Below, piece after piece: positions 22,701-35,226 of a stretch of 64,000 nucleotides of DNA. Location: positions 416,893-480,892 of the forward strand of contig CBCOTE010000019.1 of assembly GCA_965112965.1 (NCBI GenBank), read 5' to 3'. Every line of letters starts with the position of its first letter. The first letter of the stretch is position 1. Source of the stretch: CBCOTE01 sp965112965 (GTDB lineage Bacteria > Desulfobacterota > Desulfovibrionia > Desulfovibrionales > Desulfovibrionaceae). The position numbers and the translations under genes are program-made. The notes under the pieces were generated by a model, which was not told the origin of the DNA, searched no databases, and worked only from the letters and a program-made list of their open reading frames with translations.

Positions 22701-25059
22701 TAGATCAAACGCAAGTACGTCCAACTGGCCACATAGCGCTGCGAGGACAATCGTACCAGTGTAGTACAGTCCACAAGCACAAAGGCGTCTCCTTATGTTG
22801 TAAACTTAAAACGTTATACACCATTGCTGGCCCCATAGAGTCCAATGAACCGGTCTAATCCGGCGCGCACGCCGGCCACTAAATAGATGAGCGGTATTCC
22901 GACCCGTCAGTCACGTCAAGGCTAGAACTTTTATACTGACGTCTCCTGTTTTTTTTTGCTCCAAAATATGATGTGAGCCCATTACCAGTCCGCCAGCTCG
23001 TGCCCCATTATAAGACCAGCTCCCCACACAGATAGGACTATCACTTGGCAGACGCTGCCCTAACCGTGTCCAGATGTTTCTCACATACACTACAGGGTAA
23101 TGTATTACCCAACAAAAATAGTCTCTATAACAGGCCGAACGGTACGGGAAGAATAAAGACAACGCTATAGCTAAATCTGGCCTACCAAAAAAAAATAGCC
23201 CTCCTTGGAGATGGTTTCGGCCAGCAAAGACACGTATACGTCCTAACCGGCCAAATCCATAATATCATCATCCCCCGAGGCCAGACCAAGGCCAATTCAC
23301 CTAGCTGCGCACAAAAAATCAGGGCTGGCTAGACCGATTCCAGCAGAACCTCACTAAAGAGCCGGTGGCAGCTACTGTTCGATTCCAAAATATGCGTAGC
23401 CTCTACAAAAAAAAGGTCCCTCTCATAATCGCTGTAAACTGGTCTGTCTACCTCCTTGCCTCCCAGTTTATCGCGCCCAGCCAATTTACGACAAATCCAA
23501 GCGACAATACGCTCCACTCTGCGCCCACCCTAGATATCACGGCACGGCCGGCACGTTGCGCGATACAGCCCTGGATACAAAATGGAGGCAAAACGGTCAG
23601 TCCTTACTCACGCAGCTGCCATAAATATGCCGAGTAGCGATGAGCGCTATCTCTCGCTCGCAATAGCCCTCTGGAACTACACCACCTTCAGCATACGTAG
23701 CAACAGGTCATAACACGCCAAGGTCATTAGGCCAGCCTATTGAACAAAATTTGGGACAGGCAAAGAATGTGTTCATATCATAGCCAAGGAATCGTATATA
23801 AAGATATTCAACACTTCCGGTAGCACAGCCGTAAGGATCGTCCCAAAAGTCCTTACCTCCTTATCAAGGCCCGGATAATATAATGCCCGCCGGGTACAGG
23901 CCTCAAGACGCACAGAATCTATAAAATTGAGCATAACCTCTACATAAGTCTGCCGATACCTTCCGCGTCACTCATCCTCGCGCGCATGCCATATATAGAT
24001 ATTTGAAAAAACCCAGCCTAAAGGCCTCGGCTATAACCTTGCCCACCGAAATCTTGCTAGCGCCCAGAACGGCTCAAACGAAACAAATCAGAAAGTAACA
24101 ATAGGCCCCGCACTGGACTCGCATTAGCGCGCTACTACGGCCCAAAAACTCGTCCAGGCCGATGGACTTGATCAAGTAATATATAGTCGCCCTACCACAG
24201 AACCTGCACCACGGAATATGCCCTAACAAAGCCAGTGATCATAATAACATTAGTACACCAAATCACCCACCTATTTCAGAATCTTCAGGCCATCTACGCG
24301 CTTTACCTCAAAGTCGATCAAGCTAGGCCAAGCTCTCAGCGCCGTATCTCCTAACAGGGACCTAGAGGTCGTTGACTACATCCTTGGCTGCGTAGCCCTC
24401 CTACAACTAGAACTTTCTCCGACTTTGCAGACTACGAATCTGACTAATATGCTCTATAGTCCGCTCTTTAGCTTGACCAAGTTCTCGTGACTATCTTCCA
24501 GAATAGTCTGGTCCCGGTTCAGGTCAAATATATCCTCGGACATAGCACTTCCGGACAAAAGAAGCAGGAGCAGTTCTAGGTAACTGATACCCGCAACATA
24601 CTAGAACACGACAGCATCGAGCTGAACCAACAGGCCCAACTCATGCTTCGTGCAATCAGGGTTACCCAAGTCCGGACCCACATATAAGCCAGGACGGTAT
24701 CGTCGATTCCGGCTCCGACACTACCAGGGTCACTTACTACTCCTACCATTTTCGTAGAGAAAAACTCATCTACCCCTTCCTCGGCGTCCACAATCGTAGC
24801 ATATCTAGCTACTTAGTCGCTTTCTCTCCTAAAAAAGTATGCTCCACCATTTATTGCAATCTACAAAGTCCATTGCGCTACGCAATACCCACACCATAAC
24901 TAATTCCAGAATGTAGCTCCAGCCAGAACCATGACGATATTGCATGTTATATAAAGATTTACGCTGCATTTTCTACGCTGTATTTAGTTTATAATAAAAT
25001 TTCAACTTATCAACAGAAACGTCTGAATAATACAGGCCCTTAAAATGGGAGGACTTCTT

Positions 25060-25137
25060 ATGAGTGTCACCATAAAAACCGTATTCATGGCCGCAGTCTT
25101 CGCCAAGCATAATTACAACAAAAAATCACCTTCATAA
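25060..25137 (+). pseudogene. Surviving start of a decayed, probably exported, protein gene
   Basis: GGGAGG (25047-25052) precedes an ATG at a near-ideal distance. The first codons read MSVTIKTVFMAAVFA, like the start of a signal peptide, but TAA follows at codon 26. Downstream to about 25830 gene-like segments appear in changing frames. The next ribosome-binding-site-plus-ATG pair is at 26113, 1,053 bases away, so the lost gene could have had up to about 350 codons. Family not identified. Confidence 0.45.
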
Positions 25138-26112
25138 TCACAGCCAGTTTTCATCATGTAAAAAGACCTGTTAGACGAAGCTCGAACGCCCATAAACTGA
25201 TATCTAAAGCTCAGGACCGAATCGTCGCTCAAAAGATACATCCAATCGACCAAAATATAATACAAGTGCGCTATGTGCTAGCCTAGAACGCATCGAGAGC
25301 CTGAATACAGCAGTGATTTTTTTGCTGAGGCCAACGATATGGCGAGCTTAGCAAAGCTAGACGCCAACGGCTGGAAAAAAACGCAATATCGCCATCCTGC
25401 CTAAGATGCCAACCTTACTCTACGGCCTAATGGGCCATGCCCCTACCGATAGCCAAGCAACTATACACTAAAACTATAGCTTTCTCCTGGTCAACTCCAT
25501 ATACAACACCACCCACATTTAGTGGAATTTCAAAGCAGCGACTAAAGCAATGTCAGTTGGCTTTGTCGTCTGGTCCAACCAGGACTACGTAACCATACGC
25601 CACGCCTGGGCAAGACCGAAGACGTAGTCATAGACTATACGCCAGCCCATACTATATTAAATTCATGCTTGCCATCAGTGCCCGGACAGCAAGCTACCCA
25701 TCAAAGCCTGCACCCCGAACTTCTTCATCCCGGTCTGAGACTATTTTTAACCACCTCAACGAATAGTACAGCCTATATACGTAAAAACTAAAAAGAAGCT
25801 CTAGGTAAAACTAGCGGCTTTCGACCTTTCTAGCCGTACCTTGTGCGCTGATATTGATTTATACTAAATCTGCTAACATACCACTTCATCAAAGGCGATT
25901 TCTATCCATCCATCGCCACGGTATTCTTATTCTCATAAATACAAGGCAGTCTACAACACCTATGGCCCGTCCTCGACATCAAATCCCGCAAAACAATCGA
26001 CGACCAAAATTTACACCAAACTCGTCAGGCACCAACACGGACACTAACTTCAGAGCCAACATCTCCGACCAGCCCATAACAAGTCGTCATCCGCATACAA
26101 AGGAGTAATACC

Positions 26113-26145
26113 ATGCAAGACATACTGCCTAGGCCACTAAAATAA
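26113..26145 (+). pseudogene. Surviving start of a second decayed gene
   Basis: AAAGGAG lies just before ATG CAA GAC; the frame reads MQDILPRPLK then TAA. Hydrophobic segments (for example FLFIINFID, LLAILIVVDSLVTLNI) appear downstream in other frames to about 27200, so the former product was probably a membrane protein. Arrangement after the exported-protein ghost would suit a transporter operon, but this is inference. Confidence 0.35.
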
Positions 26146-26886
26146 CTAGCTTCAATATTAATAGTATTACATTCTTGTTCATCATCAATTTCATCGACTC
26201 CAATGAATTCTTCGTGCTAACCTCCTACGCATTACGAGCCTATGCATATCCGAATGCTGTAATCACAAAAAACATATGCCAAAAAGTTTCTTAAAATCTT
26301 AGTCGTGGCCATAAGCTCTGCTATTACGACCACATAAAAATATTAAGCTTAAATATATGTCCACCATAGCTGAAGGGTGCAGGCAATCGTTAAAGTCCGG
26401 AGCTGCATCCTGGACAATTAGGATCAGACCGATTTCAAACTATATGTGAACCTAAATTTATTGGCCATACTGATAGTTGTAGACAGTCTGGTCACGCTGA
26501 ATATTAAAATCATTTAAGCCTTAAATAGAGAAGTAGACTTACTCACTAACTCTATATAGCTGCAAAAAAAATCAAGCTATGGCCACGATCACCATCAGGA
26601 CCACCAATATATGCGCATCTCCATGTAGTTTGCCATACTGCTGGACTTCTCTACGAGTATACTGATTGCGACCATCGTTTTAGGCTCCTAGCAATTTTTT
26701 TTCCAATATAATTTATGTCTCGGCACCTCCAGTTTAGTAGACACGACTGCAGAGATGGTCATAGCCTTTGTTATAGGCTAAATAGCTTGGCCGGCTGGAT
26801 CATATACGGCATAGCGTACATTTTGGATGCGCTGACAATGCTAGCCGGATCGCTCTAAAATACAGCTAGGCGCCATCTGCATCACA

Positions 26887-26904
26887 TACGTACGTACGTA
26901 CGTA
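26887..26904. repeat. (TACG)4TA microsatellite
   Basis: Four tandem TACG units plus TA, 18 bases, fully self-complementary. It lies in the eroded membrane-protein ghost region. Confidence 0.85.
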
Positions 26905-28423
26905 AGCACATAATCAATGTGGGCCACGCTTATCGTAACCGCAAATCATAGCCTGCCCTACTCAAGACCTAACTAAAACTAAATCTCATTGGAACAAACT
27001 AGAACCTAGTGGTAATGGTATACAAGGCTAATTTTCTAACGATCATTTTTTCACAGTAGATACAGCAATCATTCTGACAGTATGTCCAATAAGTATGATT
27101 ACCATAACGACACTTATTAACGTGCTACCCATCGCCCAAGAACTCGGGGGTAATATGGAGATACAGCGACTGCTGAGCCTTAGTTGCTGTAGTTAGTCTT
27201 ATAGTCCACAATTACTGACATTATATTTCACACTGGCCTACTGCATCTACTAGGACACAGCACGGCGGAGGAGAAACTACTAAACAGGCCTGTAGAAGGC
27301 AGCACCTGTGGCAACTTAGTCCAAGGCTTAGGCTAAGTAACTGTCAGAGATGTTTCGCGGATAGCGCTTATGATGAATGCCAGCGGTCACAGCTAGTCGC
27401 AAGCCACGAAAAGTACAAACCTAGGCCGAAAGCCAGGACGTTTGCAAATTGGTAACCAGACGGATACGATCAGTATTAAGGGGATGACGATGGCGTACCG
27501 TTCTAAATAGCCAAAGACAAATGCCATATGCCTACGGCATTTTTCAATAATGCAGAAACGGACAACAGACAGCTTCAACCTATTACTGTCAAAACATGAC
27601 AGAGACGATCTCGAGGCGCGTAGACAAGTAAGCACTGTTGCCTTTCAGGGTCTAGGTATCCAAAAAAATAACAACTTTGACAGTTACGATAAATTGTCCG
27701 GCTATAACCTAAAAATCAACTTGTAAATACTGTCTGTTAAAGTCGCCGTCACATCAGCAGAAGCTGACCAACTAATACAGGAAAAATTCACTCTGAACGA
27801 CCAAAAAAATATGATCAATAACGTCAAATGGTATCACGAACATACTAAACAATAACTAAGGCTACCTCGGTGGAAGCTTATAATATCTATCTCTAACTTT
27901 AAGATATAAATTGGTGGGTTGGCAACATACATGTAAACTACACAGTTGCCGTGGTAAGGATAGTACAAAAAAGAAACCATCCCAGTGGTACCGACGTAAC
28001 GCCCTAAAGAAAATAAGCATGACAACAACTTTGAGCTTAAGGATGGTAAAATTCATGATAAAAAACACTAAAAATCGGCAGCATGCTGACAACGGACCAG
28101 GGTTTGGCCATAAAATATTAGCAAGTAGGTAAAGGTACCAACCGAACAAAAAAAAATGATACAAATGGATAATGCGATCCAGTCAGATAGATAAAGGTAA
28201 TTTTGTGCTCATTAATAACGATATCGCTCATGACGACTCATCCCGCGAATAAACGTGCCTGGTTGCGGGGGTTGTTGCTTTACGATACGCGGTAAAAAAA
28301 TAATGTCAGGTGCTCCGATCTTATCTTCTTTATTGGTAGACCGTACCGGCCATGGTGAAGAAAAAAGGATTGCAAAGGCTGGGTCATTCTGGCTAATCTA
28401 AGCTACTAGTTTTTTTTTATAGT

Positions 28424-28511
28424 GGAGGGATGGCCGAGTGGCCGAAGGCGGTGGTCTTGAAAACCACAGCTGGGTAACCAGCCGAGGGTTCGAACCCCTC
28501 TCCCTCCGCCA
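28424..28511 (+). tRNA. tRNA-Ser (anticodon TGA)
   Basis: An 88-base gene with encoded CCA. Acceptor stem GGAGGGA pairs with TCCCTCC; the anticodon stem GTGGT/ACCAC holds the loop CTTGAAA with TGA at 28458-28460; there is a long variable arm typical of serine tRNA, and a T-arm GAGGGTTCGAACCCCTC. It reads serine UCN codons, mainly UCA. A run of six T begins two bases after the CCA end, suitable for termination. Confidence 0.96.
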
Positions 28512-31500
28512 CTTTTTTAAAGTATAAGATGCTTAACACTTTTTTTGCTTATGGCATCATATTTTTTTCTTGATAGCCTTTCAAGGAGTCTTTCTATTAA
28601 CAAACGATAACAAAACTTAACGGATAGTTGTGCTTTATAATTGGACGAGTAGACTAAAATATATTATATTCGATATAAAAAAAATGATGTACTGTAAAGG
28701 ACAAACTTACTCAAAAAAACGTTTTAAGGCGCGGGTCATAATAGTTGCCTCTGTGGAATAAAGCCGATACATATTAGCGACGCAGCCTACTTTATCTTCC
28801 TCGGAGTCGCACTACCTCTTTCACAATGGAAAAAAGCGTTGCGCTACATAGAGCTTCAAAACTAATATTGAAAATCGTCTATTGCGGCAAAGTCTGATTC
28901 AAAAAATGGCAGCTAAGAGCAAACAATTTATATCTTTTAAGCCGAATATATAGATAGACAATATGTTTTCGACCTTTATGCATCAGCCCTTGCGTCCAGA
29001 TTAAAACATATAACGATATTGTTTTTTTATTTGGAATTATTTCAAAATTATGATGCTACTTTTATGCCTGTTAAATCGCACTTGCTAATAGCATTCATAA
29101 GCCCGGTAGACAAGTGTCGAAGCACCCCGAAAGCACCCTCACCGCCTTAGATTCTCACGCAAAAGTTGCCATGATGGCTCTATCCATCGTTCTTTGATTT
29201 TCAGCGAAAATCTCGATATACACAATATTAATAAATGGAGACTCTATCTATCGTAAGCCTCTAATTAAATTATGACAGTGCTTCACGGAATACTTCAGTG
29301 CAGCCGAACTAAACCTGATAGCTGATGATGTGAACAATACTCATCACGCATTCGGCCCAAGTTATAGGCAATAAATTCGGCCTTCTTGACCTATGCAGCC
29401 CGACCGGCAGCACCAATTAATAAATTTCAAAAGCGTCCATGCCAAGAAATCCAGGCAGTCGTCTCTGTAACTAGCCAAACTATGACTACTTTATATCTTC
29501 CCATCATCGGCTGTTTATAGCTCAAATGCTACACCGTAGAACTATAATCCTGAAATAGGTATCTTACTCACGCAAGAATATGCAGCGTTCGAAAGCCACT
29601 ATAAAATAGCTGCGCAATAAGCATCTTGGCTTATTCCTTAGGTCGGCCTTAGCCAGGAAGTAGCCGGGGGATACAAACGACAAAATTGACGACGACCTTC
29701 AAGATTCCCTAGATATTTTTTTGGCTTATATGTCGTAATGCTTCTGATAAACGAACTAAGTAGATTCAAATGTAGTTTAGATATATCAGATAGTCGAGCT
29801 GATGCATGGCGTAAGATACGGAGAATTGTGTTTATTATCTTTCCAAAAGACCTAAGGAGCCCGAACACGCCATAATTTATTGAAACACATATTATTGATA
29901 CTGCTCCGGTCAATAACTAGCTATATCACATATGTGGCCATAAGGCAGTATTCCGCGACGCCTGCACTATGCCAAGAAAAACTCTCTCACCCGCTCGTAG
30001 GTCAGTACAAATACAGCCAACAGCTATAGGAATCCAGTCTACCTCGTTTCCGTGCGGATGACTAATTGCGAGATGGCCTTCGATACCAGGTCGGTGATAC
30101 TGTAAATAGCATCGATAAACAATCGAATGCTCACGGCCCAATAAAAAAATTTGATATCAAAACAGAGTAATTGAGTTGGAAAGGTTACTCCACCGTATAC
30201 GATGAAAGCCATCCTAAATATTTTTTCAAAAAATTCGATTCTCGACAATGGCTTAATAAATATCATATCCAGAGACAAGACAGCCACATAGCCGACCAAA
30301 AAAAAGTAAGCGGGCAACACCTCTCTCCAAAAGTATGCCTTATGCCTAGACTATACTAATAATACATATATCTATAAGCCTTGCTCATCTGTATAATATA
30401 CTACCATGTGTGGCAAGCGCATCGAGTTGGGAAAATAAACACTGTCCAATATTTTTTGCCTCTTTCCAATACTCCGTAGCTCCAATGGAGGTCGAAAATC
30501 TTAATTTATTCCCTCGGGTCAGACTGTCACCCGTAATATTCATAATAAACTTGGGTCGAGGGCAACTCCTCCAGGGCTATGCAAGACTAACAGCACCTTC
30601 TTTTATATTACAACAAGGAAAAAATATTCTCCGTAAAATCTCTGCTAGTCCTATCTCAAATGTTCTTTTATAAAAATTGAGGGGAATATTTTTTTACAAG
30701 AAAATAAAAATAATTCGTAAATTTCCTTAAAAACATACTAGCTTTCTGTATTGGCGCCTCCAACAACATCAGACTGACACGGGCTGGAGATCATACGCTG
30801 ATATTTTAGTGGTCATTTCCAATGTAAGACAACCGGGCTCTTATATAAAAAACAATATCATAACAGAAGATGTAGTCGATTTTTTTTTACTACGTCGCCT
30901 GCAACAAAAAAACAACCAGGTACTCTCAGTGCCTATATCGACCAAGTGCTGCCCATGACGACGATCATTTTTAGGAACAATCACTATGGCTGCTAGATAC
31001 CGAGTCCAAAAAAAAGATTGTACCATTTTCCGTCTACCAAGATCAAAAAAATAGACACCGCAATCGACTTGCTCAAAAAACCGGACTGTTATTATAGATA
31101 CATCAGAGGCTACCATTAGGTGTCTCGAAGACGATAACGGCAAAAGAATTTGCATAGATTCAGATCTCATTTGCTGAAGCAGTATGTCCTCCAATACTCC
31201 CAATTCGGCCAACTCCTTGGGGCACCTAGATAACCTACTTTTCGATAACCAAATTAATTATGACTACATCTACTGGCATATCTCATCTGGGTGAATATTG
31301 TGCTCCGAAATAGATAGGTTTTCTCGCAAAGCTTCCGTCTCTGAAGTTTTCCCAGACTTTTACTTGAATGGACTAGGCAAGAACTAGACAAGATGACGAA
31401 GCCACTCCACAAAAAAACTCCTCCAAAAAAAGTATTTATTTTCTCCTAGATCCACTGTAGCACTACGGGCTATGCTCCGTGAGCTCTTACACCACTCCGT

Positions 31501-34054
31501 ATTCTCAGCCAAGAGAAAATCGAATACTCTCATATTATACTTGATGGGCCGCATAGATATTCTTTTTTTCATAGAAGGCAGATAGCGCATGCGGCCTCAA
31601 GCAGTTAGCCAAAGGTCTGCTCATAAGAGACTGGGGAGAGAGTGACGCAGGCACTAAAGAGTTTATATTGCCACCTTAAGTATGCTTCTCGAAATAGGCA
31701 CGAGGCTGGTCGAGGGTGACAGTACCATCAAACTAAATTTACTGTATTTTTTTGACGAATCTATACCATAACTATAAACTCATTATCTAAGCGTGGAAGA
31801 ATTATAAAAGTCTTTGCCAGAACCAGTATCTAAAGAATAGATAGGCGATATCCAAACAACCTAAGGCTATACTTCCTAGAATATCTTCAAACTTGCTTAA
31901 AAATTGGTACTATTAATATCTCCAACATTCAAATACCTGCGATAAAAAAACTACCGCGGCCCTTCCTTGCTAAGCTCCAACAATACTCAAGAAACAACCT
32001 CTTCATAGTACACGAAAAAAAATAGCGTGGCATCAACTTGCCTTATATAAAATTTAGACTTTCTAGTACTATTGCCAGTTCGCGACGCAGTGACTCGGAC
32101 GTAGCCCGTAATATCTCTAACGCCTCCTTAACAGGCATAGGCATAACATCTATAAAACTATAATCTACCCAAGCTAGTACGATTCTTACCAAACACAATA
32201 AACTGGATGCCTTCGTCAATAAATCAGGCTGAGGCACAACAAGATACTTTCGTTCTCATCAAGAACTGTCACTTACGACGTTATCATCACCACCAAAAGC
32301 GCTCTCACGCCATCCAATAAACTATTATTAGGATTTGGGAAAACAAGTCGCCAGGAATACCTTCCAGTATTAAGCCACTTCATGCCGCATATCTGCTGAG
32401 CGGACTACACCTATAACCAAACTATCCAGGGTCTATGCCATATGTAACGTTTGTATAAGACTTGGGGCCACTAACTCGATAAGTCGGCACACAAAGTATA
32501 GGATACAAATCTTCTGATGACCATAACAAGGATACTTTAATGATACTATGATCTTGTTCAAAATCAGCCAACACAAAACAAGAAATAATTTTCTAGTACT
32601 ATCAGATGGTAGCATAAAGATATTCATGTGCTTCTGTCGAGGATATGCTAGAGGTCTCCAGGCCGTAGCAACAGACTAAGGAACTTTTTTTTTGAACTGC
32701 CCAAGGATGATTAACCTAACCATCAAAGCCAAATAGGTACCCCACCAGATCCAACATCCAGACACCTAAAATCACGGTGTGTGGCAATCCAGTAAAAACC
32801 ACGCTAATGATTTGCTACCCTTAGTGGCTCTGGTAGACAGTTACGGACCATAACTCAGGACGATAAAAATAGATAGAAGGAAGTAAACCTACGTCCGGTT
32901 AAACTAATATACAAGCCAGCCACTAAATTCGTCTTTAAAAAATAGCCAATGCCGTCCTTGTAACTTCAATATAAAGCCAACAATCTACGATCTCGCTGGA
33001 CGAGAGCACCAACCCAACTAAAAATACTTCTTGTCCGGTCTTGAACACCATATTTTTTGAAACCCATGAGGCACTAGCACTCAGTCTGCTCATTACTAAC
33101 CACAAAGTGGATTGAAAATTTTTCTAGGAGGCCTCGCTCTGTTTATTAAGATATTGACTAGAACTTTTTTTTATTGCCGCGAGCAGAGTTTGATATAGTG
33201 CCTTTAATTTAGTCCTGCAGGTCCTGAAGGTGATACTTAATAGTATGACTTATTTTGATATTACAATTCTTGCTGAAAAAGTTTACAGTACTGTCGGCAC
33301 TAATCTTGGATTATAAAAACTCCGACCTAGTATTTGTTAAGAAAAGTAATTTGTTTCTAATATGCTCCTTGAGGAATAATTCCCGCTCTACGCAGAGCCA
33401 GGTGATGTCTAGACGTTTTTTATTTATAGCTAGGCTTGACGATTTTTTTTAACTGGCTTAGCAATATGTGGCTCTAATCAACGGCTGTGTTTAGCCATGG
33501 ACCCGGAAAACGCTGCGGCGAGAACTATCAGTTGAATGCTGCTGGCAAAATAGTTAAAATAAAGTTACTCATCTAGTGAGAGCAAAGACCCGCTAAGGAA
33601 TCACGACACATTTTTTTATCTGACTGGATAAAATACTTTTTCTGCCGAGAATAGTTAGACTAGACCTTTTGAAATAATAGATGCAGTTTATTAGAATATG
33701 CGGACCCACGTCACGCGAGTCGAGTTCTATATCGCTCGGTACTTATGACGACGACTACCATCTATAACGCCGGTAATCTGACCGGTTAAACAATAGAACC
33801 ATAAATAAAAGCACCTCAGCACAAAACTTTACCTATACGACCTTGGCCTAAAAAAACTATATATGAAAAATATTTCAGATAATGACCGAAAGTAAATAAA
33901 AATGAAAAAATCCCAGAGTTCACACTAAAATAGACGAACGCATGGCCGACTAAAAAAATAATTCCCATCATTTGCGGTAGCTAAAGGTTCGCTATATTTA
34001 TCTAAAATACTAACTAAACTATAAAATAATCAAAAAATAATGTATATAACTACA
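28512..34054. other. 5.5-kb eroded region
   Basis: No supported gene. The longest open frame is on the minus strand at 30841-31212 (123 codons, starting MAELGVLEDILLQQ). Together with a 68-codon minus frame at 31384-31590 it may mark one decayed gene of about 250 codons, family unknown. AT content rises, with many A and T runs of 6-9. Confidence 0.5.
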
Positions 34055-34132
34055 TGGCGTCCCCAAGGGGATTTGAACCCCTGTTGCCGGCGTGAAAGGC
34101 CGATGTCCTGGACCAGGCTAGACGATGGGGAC
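34055..34132 (-). tRNA. tRNA-Glu (anticodon TTC)
   Basis: A 78-base minus-strand gene with encoded CCA (TGG at 34055-34057 on the plus strand). Acceptor GTCCCC pairs with GGGGAC; the anticodon arm CGGCC-TTTCACG-CCGG carries TTC; the T-arm reads AGGGGTTCAAATCCCCT. Seven bases downstream of tRNA-Gln in the same direction, so the two are surely cotranscribed. Confidence 0.96.
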
Positions 34133-34139
34133 ATAAAGT

Positions 34140-34213
34140 TGGCTGGGGGACTAGGATTCGAACCTAGGTTAACGGGGCCAGAACCCGTCGTCCTACCACT
34201 AGACGATCCCCCA
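34140..34213 (-). tRNA. tRNA-Gln (anticodon CTG)
   Basis: A 74-base minus-strand gene with encoded CCA. It begins with T as glutamine tRNAs commonly do; acceptor TGGGGGA pairs with TCCCCCA. The anticodon arm ACGGG-TTCTGGC-CCCGT carries CTG, and the T-arm reads CTAGGTTCGAATCCTAG. It follows the small Rho-N-like gene by 80 bases in the same direction. Confidence 0.95.
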
Positions 34214-34293
34214 TCGTAAATAAACATAATACACAGAATACTTAGACTGACTAAGTTCCAAACACGAATTAAGCCCGAGCCGCAGCTCCACGG

Positions 34294-34629
34294 CTATACT
34301 GCCTGTGCTAGCCGGCGCGTACATTTTTTTAATTTATTGATTTTACGACGTAATATAGCGCGGTCCTTACGGTTTATTAGTTCAGATTTCTTTTTACGCA
34401 ATTCACGGATCTGCCATTTTAGGCCATATATCTGGGTCTTGTAAGGCGATACGACTTTTTCGATCCCCAATATCGCCTTGATATCTTTAAGCAATTTTTC
34501 CTTATCCATGCTAGAAGCACCTATCACCTGGGGAATCCTGTTCATGGCCAACTGACGTAACTCTTTAGACGTCATCTTGTCCAAGGGCCTCTTGAGCCCC
34601 AAGTTCTCCACCTTGATCATACTATCCAT
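34294..34629 (-). CDS. Small conserved protein with Rho-N/SAP-like N-terminus
   Basis: A 111-residue basic protein. Residues 18-55 (TSKELRQLAMNRIPQVIGAS, then MDKEKLLKDIKAILGI) resemble the helix-extended-loop-helix of Rho N-terminal or SAP domains, which bind nucleic acids. Residues 60-108 form a Lys/Arg-rich, coiled-coil-like helix (IRELRKKKSELINRKDRAIL). I recall similar uncharacterised proteins in Desulfovibrio, but that is memory, not a search. The start is fixed by AAGGAGG eleven bases before the first ATG; the second Met is too far from it. It leads into the tRNA-Gln/tRNA-Glu pair. Function is unknown; nucleic-acid binding is a reasonable guess. Confidence 0.8.
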   Translation of the reverse strand: MDSMIKVENLGLKRPLDKMTSKELRQLAMNRIPQVIGASSMDKEKLLKDIKAILGIEKVVSPYKTQIYGLKWQIRELRKKKSELINRKDRAILRRKINKLKKCTRRLAQAV

Positions 34630-34707
34630 GAGTTGTCCGTCCTCCTTGATCGATATTATATATACACATAATAGACGATATAATGATATATTGAAAAAAT
34701 AGTCCTT

Positions 34708-35205
34708 TCAGTCACGCTCTGCGCGTCGTTTAAACCGTTCAAAACACTGAACGTAAGCCCGATAACACTGACCTACTGGATGCTCCTTAGGTAGTTGAAA
34801 AAATAATTTTCCTAGCCGCTCTGGCCGGCAAGGTAGCAATCGCTCTGACAATCTGCGACCATGCACTTCATCCAAAGGGGTTATATTATTTAACAGATGT
34901 AACTCGACCTTGTCAAACCATTTTTTACCCAAATGAGCATTAGCCCGCCCCACCAGTTCCTCCCGAATAAAGCTCACCTCATACATAGCCATAGCATCGA
35001 CTACTCCCACCTTTAGCGTGGCCCGCCGGTGGCCTAACGGCCGCGCCAGCTGCCCTAGCTCCGGTCCCATCACCTCCAACCAAGATTGCCAAAGATGCAC
35101 TAGCTGAAAAGCAAACTCACCTTTTAAGTCATCTTTCACGTAGGCCTGAAGCCGTTTACCCACAGACTCCACTGACCATTTAGGATATATATCTCTTATA
35201 CACAT
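34708..35205 (-). CDS. DUF721/DciA-like protein
   Basis: A 165-residue protein whose residues 30-110 follow the DUF721 pattern: a Trp-containing helix (VHLWQSWLEVMGPELGQLAR), a beta strand block (HRRATLKVGVVDAMAMYEVS) and a helix ending in the KVELHLL strand. DciA proteins of this family load or regulate the replicative helicase DnaB in many bacteria without DnaC; whether this divergent copy does so is inference. The N-terminus begins MCIRDIYPKWSVESVG; the ribosome binding site is weak. Its stop is 78 bases upstream of the start of the small basic protein, so the minus-strand order is DUF721, Rho-N-like, tRNA-Gln, tRNA-Glu. The putA pseudogene ends 21 bases upstream of it. Confidence 0.7.
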   Translation of the reverse strand: MCIRDIYPKWSVESVGKRLQAYVKDDLKGEFAFQLVHLWQSWLEVMGPELGQLARPLGHRRATLKVGVVDAMAMYEVSFIREELVGRANAHLGKKWFDKVELHLLNNITPLDEVHGRRLSERLLPCRPERLGKLFFQLPKEHPVGQCYRAYVQCFERFKRRAERD

Positions 35206-35226
35206 ATCGAGCCACCACGTAAGTCC

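Larger units (their letters stand above)
18797..28423. other. 9.6-kb eroded region with ghost genes
   Basis: No intact gene is supported. Ghosts of genes are visible: a GGAAG ribosome binding site with ATG on the minus strand at 24541-24543 opening about 30 good codons; a GGGAGG site with ATG at 25060; and an AAGGAG site with ATG at 26113. In each case stops follow within 10-30 codons. His-rich coding at 19741-19785, a His-rich stretch near 26580-26620 and a (TACG)4 repeat are noted separately. Frames change too often for me to assign families. Confidence 0.5.

Noticed and set aside
25060..27400. Assignment of the ghost operon as a TRAP transporter
   Set aside because: Spacing of starts and membrane segments would suit it, but no DctP, DctQ or DctM motif could be read.
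34030..34227. 65-codon minus-strand open frame
   Set aside because: It lies over the tRNA-Gln and tRNA-Glu genes and simply translates them.
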